Below, one piece after another: positions 45,497 through 54,221 of a stretch of 64,000 nucleotides of DNA. A program made the position numbers and the translations under genes. The number at the start of each line of letters is the position of its first letter. The stretch's first letter is position 1. The notes beneath the pieces are model-generated. The model had not been told where the DNA came from. It did no database searches and saw nothing but the letters and a program-made list of their open reading frames with translations. This DNA comes from Bradyrhizobium sp. in8p8 (lineage in GTDB: Bacteria; Pseudomonadota; Alphaproteobacteria; Rhizobiales; Xanthobacteraceae): assembly GCF_000426845.1 (NCBI RefSeq), contig NZ_AUGD01000002.1, positions 496,001 to 560,000 of the forward strand. Direction: 5' to 3'.

Positions 45497-45686
45497 CAGA
45501 AATCCGTCGCCATCGACAAGAGCAGGGTTCGCGGCGCGCCTTGCGCCAGCGCGGAGAAGCTCGCCACGCCGGACCAATAGTTGGTATCACGGAGGCCGCG
45601 AATGCCGTCGGGCTGGAGACCCCGGCGAGCGCTTTGACGGCGGACGCCAGAATGGCAATGGGAGGGCAAATGACTCTCGACGACAT
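45497..45686 (-). pseudogene. Remnant of a TonB-dependent outer-membrane receptor
   Basis: On the minus strand the last 34 codons before the stop at 45497 read GLRDTNYWSGVASFSALAQG, then APRTLLLSMATDF: beta-strands ending in Phe, as at the C-terminus of TonB receptors. Just upstream, in another frame, an ATG at 45686 opens MSSRVICPPIAILASAVKAL, then AGVSSPTAFA, which looks like a signal peptide. The simplest reading is a receptor gene reduced to its two ends by an internal deletion with frame change. The 377-bp space from 45491 to 45867 holds no intact gene. Confidence 0.5.
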
Positions 45687-45776
45687 CTCGCGGCGGCTTC
45701 CGGTTTGATTGATACCGGAGCGAGGTGCCGCGGGAACAGCCGGCGAGTCAAAGAAAGTGTGTTTATTTTCAGTAGC

Positions 45777-45797
45777 TTAGAATAAGATAAGATCTAA
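45777..45797. promoter_or_regulatory. AT-rich inverted repeat beside the receptor remnant
   Basis: TTAGA (45777-45781) and TCTAA (45793-45797) flank ATAAGATAAG-type repeats in an unusually AT-rich patch. It lies where the promoter of the deleted receptor would have been. It resembles, but does not match, the TTTAGAA-N3-TTCTAAA iron control element bound by Irr in Bradyrhizobium (here the spacing is longer). Confidence 0.3.
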
Positions 45798-45867
45798 ACA
45801 TGGGGAGAAGCGCGCGACTGGCTGCCGAATATAGCCGCGCGGCATCTGTAGATCGCTGCCGTCAAAT

Positions 45868-46728
45868 TCACTCGGCCGAGGCCCTGGCGTGGTGCTCGGA
45901 AGATTCGAGGGCTGTCCGCATCAGGCTGCGGCGGCGCCAGATGAAACCGACCACCAGCACGACGATGACGCCGAGCACCGCACAGAAATATTCGCCGCCT
46001 CCTCCGCCATGGCCGAACTGCGGCGGAATGCGCAGCGCGCCGAGCATGCCGTCGAGGGAGGCGCCGAGCGGGCCGTCGAACAGCGTGTGCAGCTTCGGCG
46101 CGATGCCTGGATCGGTCGCGATCACCTCGCCTGCGACCCAGCCGAGCAGCGCTGCACCGGCCCAGACCAGGACCGGGAGCTTCGCGAGGAGCGCCATGAT
46201 CAGCGCGGCGCCGGCCACGATCAGCGGTACGCTGATGGCAAGGCCGAGGATCAAGAGCGGCACGCTGCCATTGGCCGCGGCGGCGACGGCAATGACGTTG
46301 TCCAGACTCATGACGATGTCGGCGACCACGACGATCTGGATCGCGTGCCACAAATGCGCGCCCGATTCGACGTCGTCCTCGTCCTCGTTTTCCGGCACCA
46401 GGAGCTTGGCCGCGATCACGATCAGCGCGAGACCGCCGGCCAGCTTGAGGTACGGCAGGCCCATCAGGCTGGCGACGATGCCGGTGAAGATGATCCGCAG
46501 CATCACGGCTGCGCCGGCACCGAAGATCATGCCCCAGAGCCGGTGCCGCGGCGAGAGACCGCGGCAGGCCAGCGCAATCACCAGCGCGTTGTCGCCGGAG
46601 AGCAGGATGTTGATCCAGATGATTTTGCCGACCGCAATCCAGAAGGTCGGTTCGGCCATCTCGTTGCGAAACTGGGTGAAGAATGCCCCGATCGTAGCGG
46701 GATCGAAGATCTGCCAGAGCCAGCCCAC
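45868..46728 (-). CDS. TerC-family integral membrane protein
   Basis: A 286-residue membrane protein with about seven helices. The family's acidic membrane motifs are present: NILLSGDNALVIAL and DIVMSLDNVIAVA, each with an Asp-Asn pair in a helix. TerC/Alx/YkoY proteins export Mn2+ or metallate exported proteins; some take part in tellurite resistance. An acidic cytoplasmic loop (PENEDEDDVESG) follows the third helix. No yybP-ykoY manganese riboswitch is visible in the 44-bp spacer to ndk. Confidence 0.88.
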   Translation of the reverse strand: MGWLWQIFDPATIGAFFTQFRNEMAEPTFWIAVGKIIWINILLSGDNALVIALACRGLSPRHRLWGMIFGAGAAVMLRIIFTGIVASLMGLPYLKLAGGLALIVIAAKLLVPENEDEDDVESGAHLWHAIQIVVVADIVMSLDNVIAVAAAANGSVPLLILGLAISVPLIVAGAALIMALLAKLPVLVWAGAALLGWVAGEVIATDPGIAPKLHTLFDGPLGASLDGMLGALRIPPQFGHGGGGGEYFCAVLGVIVVLVVGFIWRRRSLMRTALESSEHHARASAE

Positions 46729-46772
46729 AATTAATCCTTTCGCCCCGTCGTCCTAACCTGTCGCCTGACGGA

Positions 46773-47195
46773 TCAGCCCACGATCTCGTTGCCCGAGAAG
46801 AACTGCGCGATCTCGATCGCGGCGGTCTCCGGCGCGTCCGAGCCGTGCACGGAGTTCTCTCCGATCGACTTCGCGTAGAGCTTGCGGACGGTGCCCTCGG
46901 CGGCCTTGGCTGGATCGGTGGCGCCCATCACCTCGCGGTACTTGGCGATCGCGCCCTCGCCTTCCAGCACCTGCACCACGACCGGACCCGAAGTCATGAA
47001 GTCCACGAGCTCGCCGAAGAACGGGCGCGCCTTGTGGACGGCGTAGAAGGTCTCGGCCTGCTCCCTGGTCATGCGGATGCGCTTCTGCGCGACGATGCGC
47101 AGGCCGGCCTTCTCGATCACGGCATTGACCGCACCGGTCAGATTCCGCTCGGTCGCGTCGGGCTTGATGATCGAGAAAGTGCGTTCGATGGCCAT
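46773..47195 (-). CDS. ndk: Nucleoside diphosphate kinase
   Basis: A 140-residue enzyme exchanging gamma-phosphates among NTPs. It begins [21 protein letters not shown] and carries the phospho-histidine in [13 protein letters not shown]. The ATG at 47195, with GGGAGA-like upstream bases reversed as GGACAAG, gives the normal length; the longer frame to 47267 adds 24 unlikely residues. Confidence 0.96.
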   Translation of the reverse strand: MAIERTFSIIKPDATERNLTGAVNAVIEKAGLRIVAQKRIRMTREQAETFYAVHKARPFFGELVDFMTSGPVVVQVLEGEGAIAKYREVMGATDPAKAAEGTVRKLYAKSIGENSVHGSDAPETAAIEIAQFFSGNEIVG

Positions 47196-47501
47196 AATCT
47201 TGTCCTTGGGAGAAAAGCGGTGGTTCGGAGTTGCGGGGCTTATATCGGCGCCTTTGCCATCCGGCAAGCGACCGCCCGTACGGCCGCAATCGCTTCCGTC
47301 GGAGGACGGACGCTCGATTCAGCATGGATGACAACAATTTCACCAAGATGAACCCAGTCTGAAACCGCCGTCAGGGTTCGGTTCAGCTTTAGTGGCATAA
47401 GGTCGGCCCATCGAAACCGAAGCCTGATCGTCAGGCGGACCGTTTCGGCGGCTTTCCCTTCGGCGCGATGGCCCCGCGCCGGCAGTCTTGAGGAGATCAC
47501 C
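47196..47501. other. 306-bp divergent spacer between ndk and a small secreted protein gene
   Basis: No gene seen. A short imperfect direct repeat (AACCGCCGTCAGGG / GGTTCGGTTCAGC) sits near 47358-47385. Promoters for both genes should lie here, but no clear sigma-70-like pair stands out. Confidence 0.4.
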
Positions 47502-47747
47502 ATGTGGAGGAAACTTTCGCTTGCCGCCGTCGCCGCGGTCGCGCTGGGTGCCGCACTGGCGCCGACCTCCGCATCCGCTCATTGGCATGGCGGATGGCGT
47601 GGCGGCTGGCACCATGGCCACGGCTGGGGCGGACCGCGCTTCTATGTCGGAGGTCCCGTCTCCTACGGTTATGGCGGCTGCTATGTGCGCCGGTTGGTCC
47701 CGACCCCGTGGGGACCCCGCTGGCGGCTGATCAACCGCTGCTACTAA
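47502..47747 (+). CDS. Small secreted Gly/His/Trp-rich protein
   Basis: An 81-residue exported protein. The signal peptide is LSLAAVAAVALGAALAPTSASA; the mature part is rich in His, Gly, Trp and Tyr (HWHGGWRGGWHHGHGWGG, then YVGGPVSYGYGGCYVRRLVP) and ends GPRWRLINRCY with two cysteines. The His-rich stretch could bind metal. GGAGA lies 8 bases upstream. Similar small proteins are abundant in Bradyrhizobium; their role is unknown. Confidence 0.8.
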   Translation: MWRKLSLAAVAAVALGAALAPTSASAHWHGGWRGGWHHGHGWGGPRFYVGGPVSYGYGGCYVRRLVPTPWGPRWRLINRCY

Positions 47748-47765
47748 GACCGTCAGCACCTTCCC

Positions 47766-47827
47766 GAGGTACCTGAGCCCCCCGGGTACCTCCAAGAGAA
47801 GCCCCGGCGCCCCCCTCGCCGGGGCTT
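47766..47827 (+). terminator. Double hairpin terminator
   Basis: First stem: GAGGTACC (47766-47773) with GGTACCTC (47785-47792). Second stem: 11 bp, 47799-47809 with 47817-47827 (AAGCCCCGGCG / CGCCGGGGCTT), loop of seven. The second is the stronger intrinsic-type structure, ending ...CTTTGCC. Confidence 0.8.
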
Positions 47828-47957
47828 TGCCTTGCACGGACAAGGTGCGCTTCATACAATTTTTGCGAGAATGCCCACCATTCCCCACAGTCGGCGAAAC
47901 CAATTGGCTAGCAATGACTTGGTACGGTGTCCTTACTTTGAGAACACGGAACCCGCG

Positions 47958-48131
47958 ATGGCTGGCCTTTTTGCCAACGACAGCGAACAGATCGACCGGC
48001 GCACCAGCCGCTCGATTTGCGACGCCGTGGGCGAACGGCTCCAGCAGAGTCTGCGACCCGAGCCTCGCCTTCCGACGCACCTCGAGCAGCTCCTCAACGC
48101 CTTGAGGCAGCGCGAGCGCGAGCCGCATTGA
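47958..48131 (+). CDS. Small hydrophilic protein (57 aa), unknown
   Basis: Reads MAGLFANDSEQIDRRTSRSI, then CDAVGERLQQSLRPEPRLPT and HLEQLLNALRQREREPH. Highly charged, no signal peptide, probably helical. The ATG at 47958 follows GGAACCCGCG; the longer frame to 47832 overlaps the terminator region and is unlikely. It lies 46 bp before the ABC-F gene and may be cotranscribed. Function unknown. Confidence 0.65.
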   Translation: MAGLFANDSEQIDRRTSRSICDAVGERLQQSLRPEPRLPTHLEQLLNALRQREREPH

Positions 48132-48177
48132 CGGAAAAACGAGTTGCGTTCGAGGCGCCTTGCGGTGACAAGGCCGC

Positions 48178-50037
48178 ATGCTTCTCATCACCGACCTCTC
48201 CATCCGTCTCGCCGGACGCCTTCTGATCGACCAGAGTTCCGTGCAGATCACGCCCGGCGCGCGCGTCGGCTTGGTCGGACGCAACGGCACCGGCAAGTCG
48301 ACGCTGTTCAAGGTGATCCGTGGCGAGCTCGCTGCCGAGCACGGCTCGGTGACCCTGCCCCCACGCTGGCGCATCGGCAGCCTCGCGCAGGAAGCGCCGA
48401 ACGGCCCCGAGAGCCTGATCTCGGTCGTGCTCAAGGCCGACCTCGAACGCGACGCGCTGCTAACTGAAGCCGAGCACGCGACCGATCCGCACCGGATCGC
48501 CGAGATACAGACCCGCCTCGTCGACATCGACGCGCATTCGGCGCCATCGCGCGCCGCCGCGATCCTCTCCGGCCTCGGCTTCTCCGCCGCGGATCAGCTC
48601 CGCCCCTGCGCCGAGTTCTCCGGCGGCTGGCGCATGCGCGTCGCGCTTGCCGCAACGCTGTTCGCTGCGCCCGACCTGTTGCTGCTCGACGAGCCCACCA
48701 ACTATCTCGACCTCGAAGGCACGCTCTGGCTGGAGGATCACCTCGCGCATTATCCGCGCACGGTGATCGTGATCAGCCACGACCGCGACCTCCTGGAAAG
48801 CTCGGTCGACCAGATCCTGCATCTCGAGCGCGGCAAGCTCACGCTCTACAAGGGCACCTATTCCTCCTTCGAGGAGCAGCGCGCTGCGCGCGAATTGCTC
48901 GACGCGAAGGCGATCAAGCGCCAGGAGGCCGAGCGCGCGCGCCTGCAGGCCTTCGTCGATCGCTTCAAGGCCAAGGCTTCGAAAGCGCGCCAGGCGCAAT
49001 CGCGTGTGAAGATGCTGGAACGGCTGAAGCCGATCACCGCGCTGGTCACCGAGGACGTGCGCGAGATCAGCTTTCCCGCGCCCGAGAAGATCCTGTCGCC
49101 GCCGATCATCGCCGTCGACAATGCCTCGGTCGGCTACGATCCGGCAATGCCGGTGCTGAACCGCGTCACCCTGCGGATCGACAATGACGACCGCATCGCG
49201 CTGCTCGGCGCCAACGGCAACGGCAAGTCGACGCTCGTCAAGCTGCTGGCCGGACGTCTCGCGCCGTTCTCCGGCAAGGTGACGCGAGCGGACAAGCTGT
49301 CGATCGCCTATTTCGCGCAGCACCAGCTCGACGAGCTCAACGAGGACGCCTCGGCTTACGACCATGTCCGGAAGCTGATGGGCGATGCGCCGGAGGCCAA
49401 AGTGCGCGCCCGCGCCGGCGCGATCGGCTTCTCCGGCAAGGCCGCCGACACCAAGGTCGGCAAATTGTCGGGCGGCGAGAAGGCCCGGCTGCTATTGGGC
49501 CTTGCGACCTTCTTCGGCCCCAACATGATCATCCTGGACGAGCCGACCAACCATCTCGACATCGACAGCCGCGCGGCGCTTGCGGAAGCGATCAACGAAT
49601 TTCCCGGCGCGGTGATCATGGTTTCGCACGACCGCTATCTGATCGAGGCCTGCGCCGACCGGCTCTGGATTGTCGCCGACCGCACCGTCACCAACTACGA
49701 TGGCGACCTCGACGAGTACCGCCGCCTCGTGCTGTCCGCGCGCAACGCGGAAGCGCCGCGCGAACGCAGCGCGGCAAACGACAAGCCGCAGCGACCGAAG
49801 TCCGACAATCGCGGCTCGCTGAAGAAGCGCATCGCCGAAGCAGAAACCGAGATCGCCCGCGTGAGCGAGATCATCGCGAAGATCGACACCGCGCTCGCCC
49901 TGCCCGACATCTTCACACGCGATCCCAAGCAGGCTGCGCAGCTGTCAAAGGCCCGCGCCAATGCCGCGGAGGCGCTCGCACGAGCTGAAGAGCAGTGGCT
50001 CGAGGCGAGCACGCAATTTGATGAGGCGGCGGGGTAG
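48178..50037 (+). CDS. ABC-F ATPase (Uup-like)
   Basis: A 619-residue soluble protein with two ABC ATPase domains and no membrane helices. Walker A motifs are GRNGTGKSTLF and GANGNGKSTLV; signatures EFSGGWRMRVALA and KLSGGEKARLLLG. The linker (RFKAKASKARQAQSRVKMLERL) is the P-site tRNA interaction motif; a C-terminal coiled coil (RIAEAETEIARVSEIIAKIDT) is typical of Uup/YheS-type. Such proteins act on ribosomes or in DNA repair. The exact subgroup is not fixed. Confidence 0.92.
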   Translation: MLLITDLSIRLAGRLLIDQSSVQITPGARVGLVGRNGTGKSTLFKVIRGELAAEHGSVTLPPRWRIGSLAQEAPNGPESLISVVLKADLERDALLTEAEHATDPHRIAEIQTRLVDIDAHSAPSRAAAILSGLGFSAADQLRPCAEFSGGWRMRVALAATLFAAPDLLLLDEPTNYLDLEGTLWLEDHLAHYPRTVIVISHDRDLLESSVDQILHLERGKLTLYKGTYSSFEEQRAARELLDAKAIKRQEAERARLQAFVDRFKAKASKARQAQSRVKMLERLKPITALVTEDVREISFPAPEKILSPPIIAVDNASVGYDPAMPVLNRVTLRIDNDDRIALLGANGNGKSTLVKLLAGRLAPFSGKVTRADKLSIAYFAQHQLDELNEDASAYDHVRKLMGDAPEAKVRARAGAIGFSGKAADTKVGKLSGGEKARLLLGLATFFGPNMIILDEPTNHLDIDSRAALAEAINEFPGAVIMVSHDRYLIEACADRLWIVADRTVTNYDGDLDEYRRLVLSARNAEAPRERSAANDKPQRPKSDNRGSLKKRIAEAETEIARVSEIIAKIDTALALPDIFTRDPKQAAQLSKARANAAEALARAEEQWLEASTQFDEAAG

Positions 50038-50107
50038 CTAGCGCTTGGTGCCCCGGAGCGGAGGCAAAGCGAAAGCGACGCGCCGCAGAGCCCGGGACAC
50101 AGAGAGC

Positions 50108-50632
50108 CTAAGCAGACTTCTTCCTCGGCTTCGCTGCCCTCGGCACCGGCTGCGGTTCGGGATTGCCTTCGATCGAGGACAGGCGGCCGGAGGTGAACGT
50201 GTAGATGCCCGCGCGCGGGCCGGTGGCCCAGGTGACGACCGCGACGCGCCGGCCCGCGGCATCGTTGGAAAGATTGACGGTCGAGGGCGCACCGATGCCG
50301 CGCACCACGTCGCATTCGGTGTGGCCGAGCGCGACTGTTCCCCCCATCGGCGCGGGTGCAGTCGTCGAGGCATTGGCATCGGCCGGTCCGGGAGGCGGCG
50401 TCATGCCGGGACAGGCGCCGTCGGCGCTGACGAGGTCCTCGGGTCCGACCGGCTTATCGGGCGTCAGCGGCGGCGACTCGATCGAGATGTTCTTGATGAA
50501 GAGCCGGCCGGGCTTCTGGAACCATGCTGCGTCCTTCGACAACAGATCGGTCCCGCCCGAGCAGCCCGCGACCAGCGGTGCCACGGCGGCCAACGTAATC
50601 ATGAGCGAGCCGGGAAGCTTTTGATGTCGCAC
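50108..50632 (-). CDS. Lipoprotein, probably SmpA/BamE-like
   Basis: A 174-residue protein with a lipoprotein signal: MITLAAVAPLVAGCSGG, lipobox LVAGC. After a Pro/Gly-rich part, GAPSTVNLSNDAAGRRVAVVTW and GPRAGIYTFTSGRLSSIEG resemble the SmpA/BamE fold (a Gly-x-Pro start and a final F-x-x-G-R-L strand). Ends with a basic tail. The GTG at 50632 or ATG 50602 may be the start. Probably outer-membrane attached; role unproven. Confidence 0.65.
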   Translation of the reverse strand: MRHQKLPGSLMITLAAVAPLVAGCSGGTDLLSKDAAWFQKPGRLFIKNISIESPPLTPDKPVGPEDLVSADGACPGMTPPPGPADANASTTAPAPMGGTVALGHTECDVVRGIGAPSTVNLSNDAAGRRVAVVTWATGPRAGIYTFTSGRLSSIEGNPEPQPVPRAAKPRKKSA

Positions 50633-50758
50633 GATAAACTAATTCCCCGCGTGAAGGACCAGCCCTAAACGATTGTCCCAACATCCCTTTGCGGCACGAA
50701 GGTGGCCGAAGCCAGCATCGCTCGAAAAGTGCAAATTATCATTAATTGCGAACGGCGG

Positions 50759-51211
50759 CTAATTGCGCTTCTGCCACCGGCCGCGCTCGTCGGCCTGCCA
50801 ATAGGTGACATCAAATCCCCGCGCCTTGCAATCCGTCCAGACCGTGCGGGCAATCGCCAGCGCGTCCGGATCGTCGCCATTGAACAGCAGCACCATGCGC
50901 TCGTAGCCCTGTGCGTCCTCGGGCAACGCGGCGTTGTCGATCAGGAAGCGGACATTGGCGCCGTTGGGATTGCCCCCCTCGATCGCCAGCACGATGGGCT
51001 GATCGGCGGCGTCGTTCACCCGCCACGTCGCGTGCGGCAGGAAGGAATCGTCGCGATAGGTCCACAGATGCGCGTCGAGCGCATCGGCGCGCTCCTCAGA
51101 AGTCGACTGCACCACGACGCGCCAGCCGCGCTCGAGCGATTTCTCGAGAAGCGGCGGCAACACATTCTCTACCGTCATGTCTTGCAGATGGTAGAACAGC
51201 ACTTCAGTCAT
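50759..51211 (-). CDS. holC: DNA polymerase III chi subunit
   Basis: A 150-residue subunit of the clamp-loader complex that binds SSB. It reads MTEVLFYHLQDMTVENVLPP, then VVVQSTSEERADALDAHLWTY, DDSFLPHATW and ERMVLLFNGDD; this fits HolC. Its start is 6 bp from the pepA stop. The pepA-holC pair is conserved from gamma- to alphaproteobacteria. Confidence 0.92.
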   Translation of the reverse strand: MTEVLFYHLQDMTVENVLPPLLEKSLERGWRVVVQSTSEERADALDAHLWTYRDDSFLPHATWRVNDAADQPIVLAIEGGNPNGANVRFLIDNAALPEDAQGYERMVLLFNGDDPDALAIARTVWTDCKARGFDVTYWQADERGRWQKRN

Positions 51212-51217
51212 TTCAGG

Positions 51218-52717
51218 TCATTTGCGCTCATAATGGTCGGAGACCAGGCGATCGAGCAGGCGGACGCCGTAGCCGCTTCCCCAGCTCTGGTTGATGTCGG
51301 TCTTCGGCGCGCCCATGGCGGTGCCCGCGATGTCGAGATGCGCCCAAGGCGTGCCGTCGACGAAGCGCTGGAGGAATTGCGCTGCCGTGATCGAGCCGCC
51401 GTGGCGGCCGCCGGTGTTCTTCATGTCGGCAAACTGCGAATCGATCAGCTTGTCGTATTCGGGACCGAGCGGCATCCGCCAGACCTTCTCCCCGCTCTCG
51501 ATGCCGGCCGTGAGCAGCCGGTCGGCAAGCTCGTCATTGTTGGAGAACATGCCGGCACGCTCGGTGCCGAGCGCCACCATGATCGCGCCGGTCAGCGTCG
51601 CCAGATCCACCATGAATTTCGGCTTCACCTTTTTCGCCACGTACCAGAGCACGTCGGCCAGCACGAGGCGGCCCTCCGCATCGGTATTGATGATCTCGAT
51701 GGTCTGGCCCGACATCGAGGTGACGATGTCGCCCGGCCGCTGCGCGTTGCCGTCGGGCATGTTCTCCACGAGGCCGATGGCGCCGACCACGTTGACCTTG
51801 GCCTTACGCGCAGCGAGCGCATGCATCAGGCCGACGACGCAGGCCGCGCCTCCCATGTCGCCCTTCATGTCCTCCATGCTGCCGGCCGGCTTGATCGAGA
51901 TGCCGCCCGTGTCGAAGCAGACGCCCTTGCCGACGAAAGCAACCGGTGCCTCGCCTTTCTTGCCGCCGTCCCAGCGCATGATCACGGTGCGGCTCGGCCG
52001 TGCGGACCCCTGCCCGACGCCGAGCAGCGCGCCCATGCCGAGCTTCTGCATCGCCTTGACGTCGAGCACCTCGACCTTGACGCCGAGCTTGCGGAGCTGA
52101 GCCGCGCGGCGCGCGAATTCTTCGGGAAAGAGCACGTTCGGCGGCTCGTTGACGAGATCACGCGCGATGATCACTCCGTCGATGACGTGGCCGGCCGAGA
52201 CAAACGCCCTCTTCGCTGCACCGGCATCCCCAACCGCAAGCGAGATGTCGGCGCGCAGGCCGCCCTCCTCGCCGTCCTTCTTCCTGGTCTTGTAACGGTC
52301 GAACTTGTAGCTGCGCAGCCGCAGGCCCGAGGCGATCGCAACGGCCTGCTCGCTGGTCATGGCACCGCCGGGCAGCTCCGCCATGATGGTCATGGCGCTG
52401 GCGCCGGCGGGCAGCTTGCTGGCGGCCACGCCGCCGAACTTGAGGAAATCGTTCGCCTTCAGGCCGGTCGCCTTGCCGGCCCCGATCACGATGAGCCGGG
52501 TCGCCTTCACGCCCTCCGGGGCCAGAATGTCCAGCGCAGCCCCGCTCTTACCTTTGAAGGCGGCGGCGGCGGCCGCGCGCTTCACGATCTCGTTGGCGCC
52601 CCCCAGCGCCTTGGTCGTGGCCGGGCCGAGTTTCAGGCCATCGTCGCAGAACACGACCACGATGCCACGGGGGGCGGCAGACAACGGGACAAAGCCGACC
52701 TTGATGGCATCGGACAT
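51218..52717 (-). CDS. pepA: Leucyl aminopeptidase (cytosol aminopeptidase)
   Basis: A 499-residue M17 di-zinc aminopeptidase. The signature NTDAEGRL is present within [18 protein letters not shown]; the metal-binding [16 protein letters not shown] and MKGDMGGAA segments precede it. The ATG at 52717 has GGAGGAGC seven bases upstream. Forms hexamers; in E. coli it also binds DNA as a regulator. It is divergent from lptF across 334 bp. Confidence 0.96.
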   Translation of the reverse strand: MSDAIKVGFVPLSAAPRGIVVVFCDDGLKLGPATTKALGGANEIVKRAAAAAAFKGKSGAALDILAPEGVKATRLIVIGAGKATGLKANDFLKFGGVAASKLPAGASAMTIMAELPGGAMTSEQAVAIASGLRLRSYKFDRYKTRKKDGEEGGLRADISLAVGDAGAAKRAFVSAGHVIDGVIIARDLVNEPPNVLFPEEFARRAAQLRKLGVKVEVLDVKAMQKLGMGALLGVGQGSARPSRTVIMRWDGGKKGEAPVAFVGKGVCFDTGGISIKPAGSMEDMKGDMGGAACVVGLMHALAARKAKVNVVGAIGLVENMPDGNAQRPGDIVTSMSGQTIEIINTDAEGRLVLADVLWYVAKKVKPKFMVDLATLTGAIMVALGTERAGMFSNNDELADRLLTAGIESGEKVWRMPLGPEYDKLIDSQFADMKNTGGRHGGSITAAQFLQRFVDGTPWAHLDIAGTAMGAPKTDINQSWGSGYGVRLLDRLVSDHYERK

Positions 52718-53051
52718 GGATAGCTCCTCCAAAACATGGGCTTATCGCGATCGGACGCCCCGCGCGCAGGCGTAGCTGAACGGCGATTCACTGGACATTG
52801 TCCACTATGGGCCACTCGCCCAGCAGATGCCAAGCACCCCCGTGGCCGCCGGGCCACAACACGGGAAATATTAACCATATAATGACGGCGCCACGGGGCA
52901 GCCATTTTGTTGACGGATCAAAGGGATGCTAGTGAGAGAATAGCGTGGCGGAAGAGGTTTCGCCCAACCTTGGGGATCCCCGTCGGGGATTGGTTGGGCG
53001 GCACGGGTTCCGGCCGGCATCGGGGTCTTGGTGGGATTCGTGCGGTAGCGC
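52718..53051. promoter_or_regulatory. 334-bp divergent region of pepA and the LPS-assembly operon
   Basis: No gene seen. Candidate rightward signals are TATAAT at 52878 without a good -35 box, and TTGACG at 52910 with TGAGAG at 52933 (17-bp spacing). Both are tentative. Confidence 0.35.
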
Positions 53052-54221
53052 ATGGGGTCGATCGACAGGTATATCTTCCGCACGACGCTGGCGTCGTTTG
53101 CGCTCGTCCTGGTCAGCCTCACCGGCGTGATCTGGATCACGCAGGCGCTGCGCGGCATCGACCTGATGACGAGCCAGGGGCAGACCATCCTCACCTTCCT
53201 CGGCATCACCAGCCTCGTTATCCCGGCACTGGTGCTGATCATCTCGCCGATCGCGCTGATGATCGCGATCTCGCACACACTGAACAAGCTCGCGACTGAT
53301 TCCGAGATCATCGTGATGAACGCGGCGGGCTTCTCACCCTTCCGGCTGTTCTATCCGTTCTTCTACGCCACCTGCGTCGTGGCGCTGCTGGTCGCCTTCA
53401 TCGCGGCCTATCTCGCCCCCGACGGCATGCGCCGGATCAAGCAGTGGGATGCCGAGATCACCGCCGACGTGCTCACCAACATCTTGCAGCCCGGTCGCTT
53501 CGCTCAGCTCGACAAGAACCTGACGATCCGGATCCGCGAACGCCAGCCCGGTGGCATTCTCGCCGGCATCTTCATCGACGACCGCCGCGACCCGAACGAG
53601 CGCGTTTCGATCGTGGCCGAGCACGGCGAGATCGTGAAGAACGAGACCGGATCGTTCCTGGTGCTGGAGACCGGCAATCTCCAGCGCTTCGAGGCCGGCA
53701 AGCGCGATCCGGCACTGGTGGCCTTCGGCCGCTATGGCTTCGACATGTCGAAATTCTCGGGCCAGGGCCGCGACGTCACCCTCGGCATCCGCGAGCGCTA
53801 TCTGTGGGAGCTGTTCTCGCCCTCCGAGGACGATCCCGTCTACAAGCAGATTCCCGGGCAGTTCCGCTCGGCGCTGCACGACAGCATCCTCGCACCGGTC
53901 TATCCCTTCGTTTTCGCGGTGCTGACGTTCGCGTTCCTGGGCGCGCCGCGCACCACCCGCCAAAGTCGCAATTTCTCGATCGGCTCCTCGATCCTCGCCG
54001 TGTTCGGCCTGCGCATGGCCGGCTTCGCCTGTTCGGTCATGGCGGTGAAGTCGCCGGGCGCGGTGCTGGTCCAATACGCGATGGTCGCAGGCGGGATCGG
54101 CATCGGGCTCGCCATGATCATCGGCGGCGTGGTGGTCGAGCCGCCTCCTGGCCTGATGGAGGCGATCAACAGATCGAATGCACGGATCGCGCGGCTGTTC
54201 GGACGTCCGGCCGCCGCATGA
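53052..54221 (+). CDS. lptF: LPS export permease LptF
   Basis: A 389-residue inner-membrane protein with six helices, three before and three after a periplasmic beta-jellyroll (about residues 110-280). It begins MGSIDRYIFRTTLASFALVL and has the YjgP/YjgQ pattern. With LptG and LptB (not here) it extracts LPS from the inner membrane and passes it to LptC-A-D. First gene of a tightly packed operon; its stop overlaps the lptG start (ATGA). Confidence 0.92.
   Translation: MGSIDRYIFRTTLASFALVLVSLTGVIWITQALRGIDLMTSQGQTILTFLGITSLVIPALVLIISPIALMIAISHTLNKLATDSEIIVMNAAGFSPFRLFYPFFYATCVVALLVAFIAAYLAPDGMRRIKQWDAEITADVLTNILQPGRFAQLDKNLTIRIRERQPGGILAGIFIDDRRDPNERVSIVAEHGEIVKNETGSFLVLETGNLQRFEAGKRDPALVAFGRYGFDMSKFSGQGRDVTLGIRERYLWELFSPSEDDPVYKQIPGQFRSALHDSILAPVYPFVFAVLTFAFLGAPRTTRQSRNFSIGSSILAVFGLRMAGFACSVMAVKSPGAVLVQYAMVAGGIGIGLAMIIGGVVVEPPPGLMEAINRSNARIARLFGRPAAA

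Noticed and set aside
45777..45797. Calling the AT-rich repeat an Irr/ICE site
   Set aside because: Half-site spacing is longer than in the known element; reported only as a weak candidate.
46729..46772. yybP-ykoY manganese riboswitch upstream of terC
   Set aside because: The spacer is only 44 bp and has no paired structure of that kind.
50702..52723. A 673-codon open frame on the plus strand
   Set aside because: Antisense to holC and pepA; composition typical of a shadow frame.
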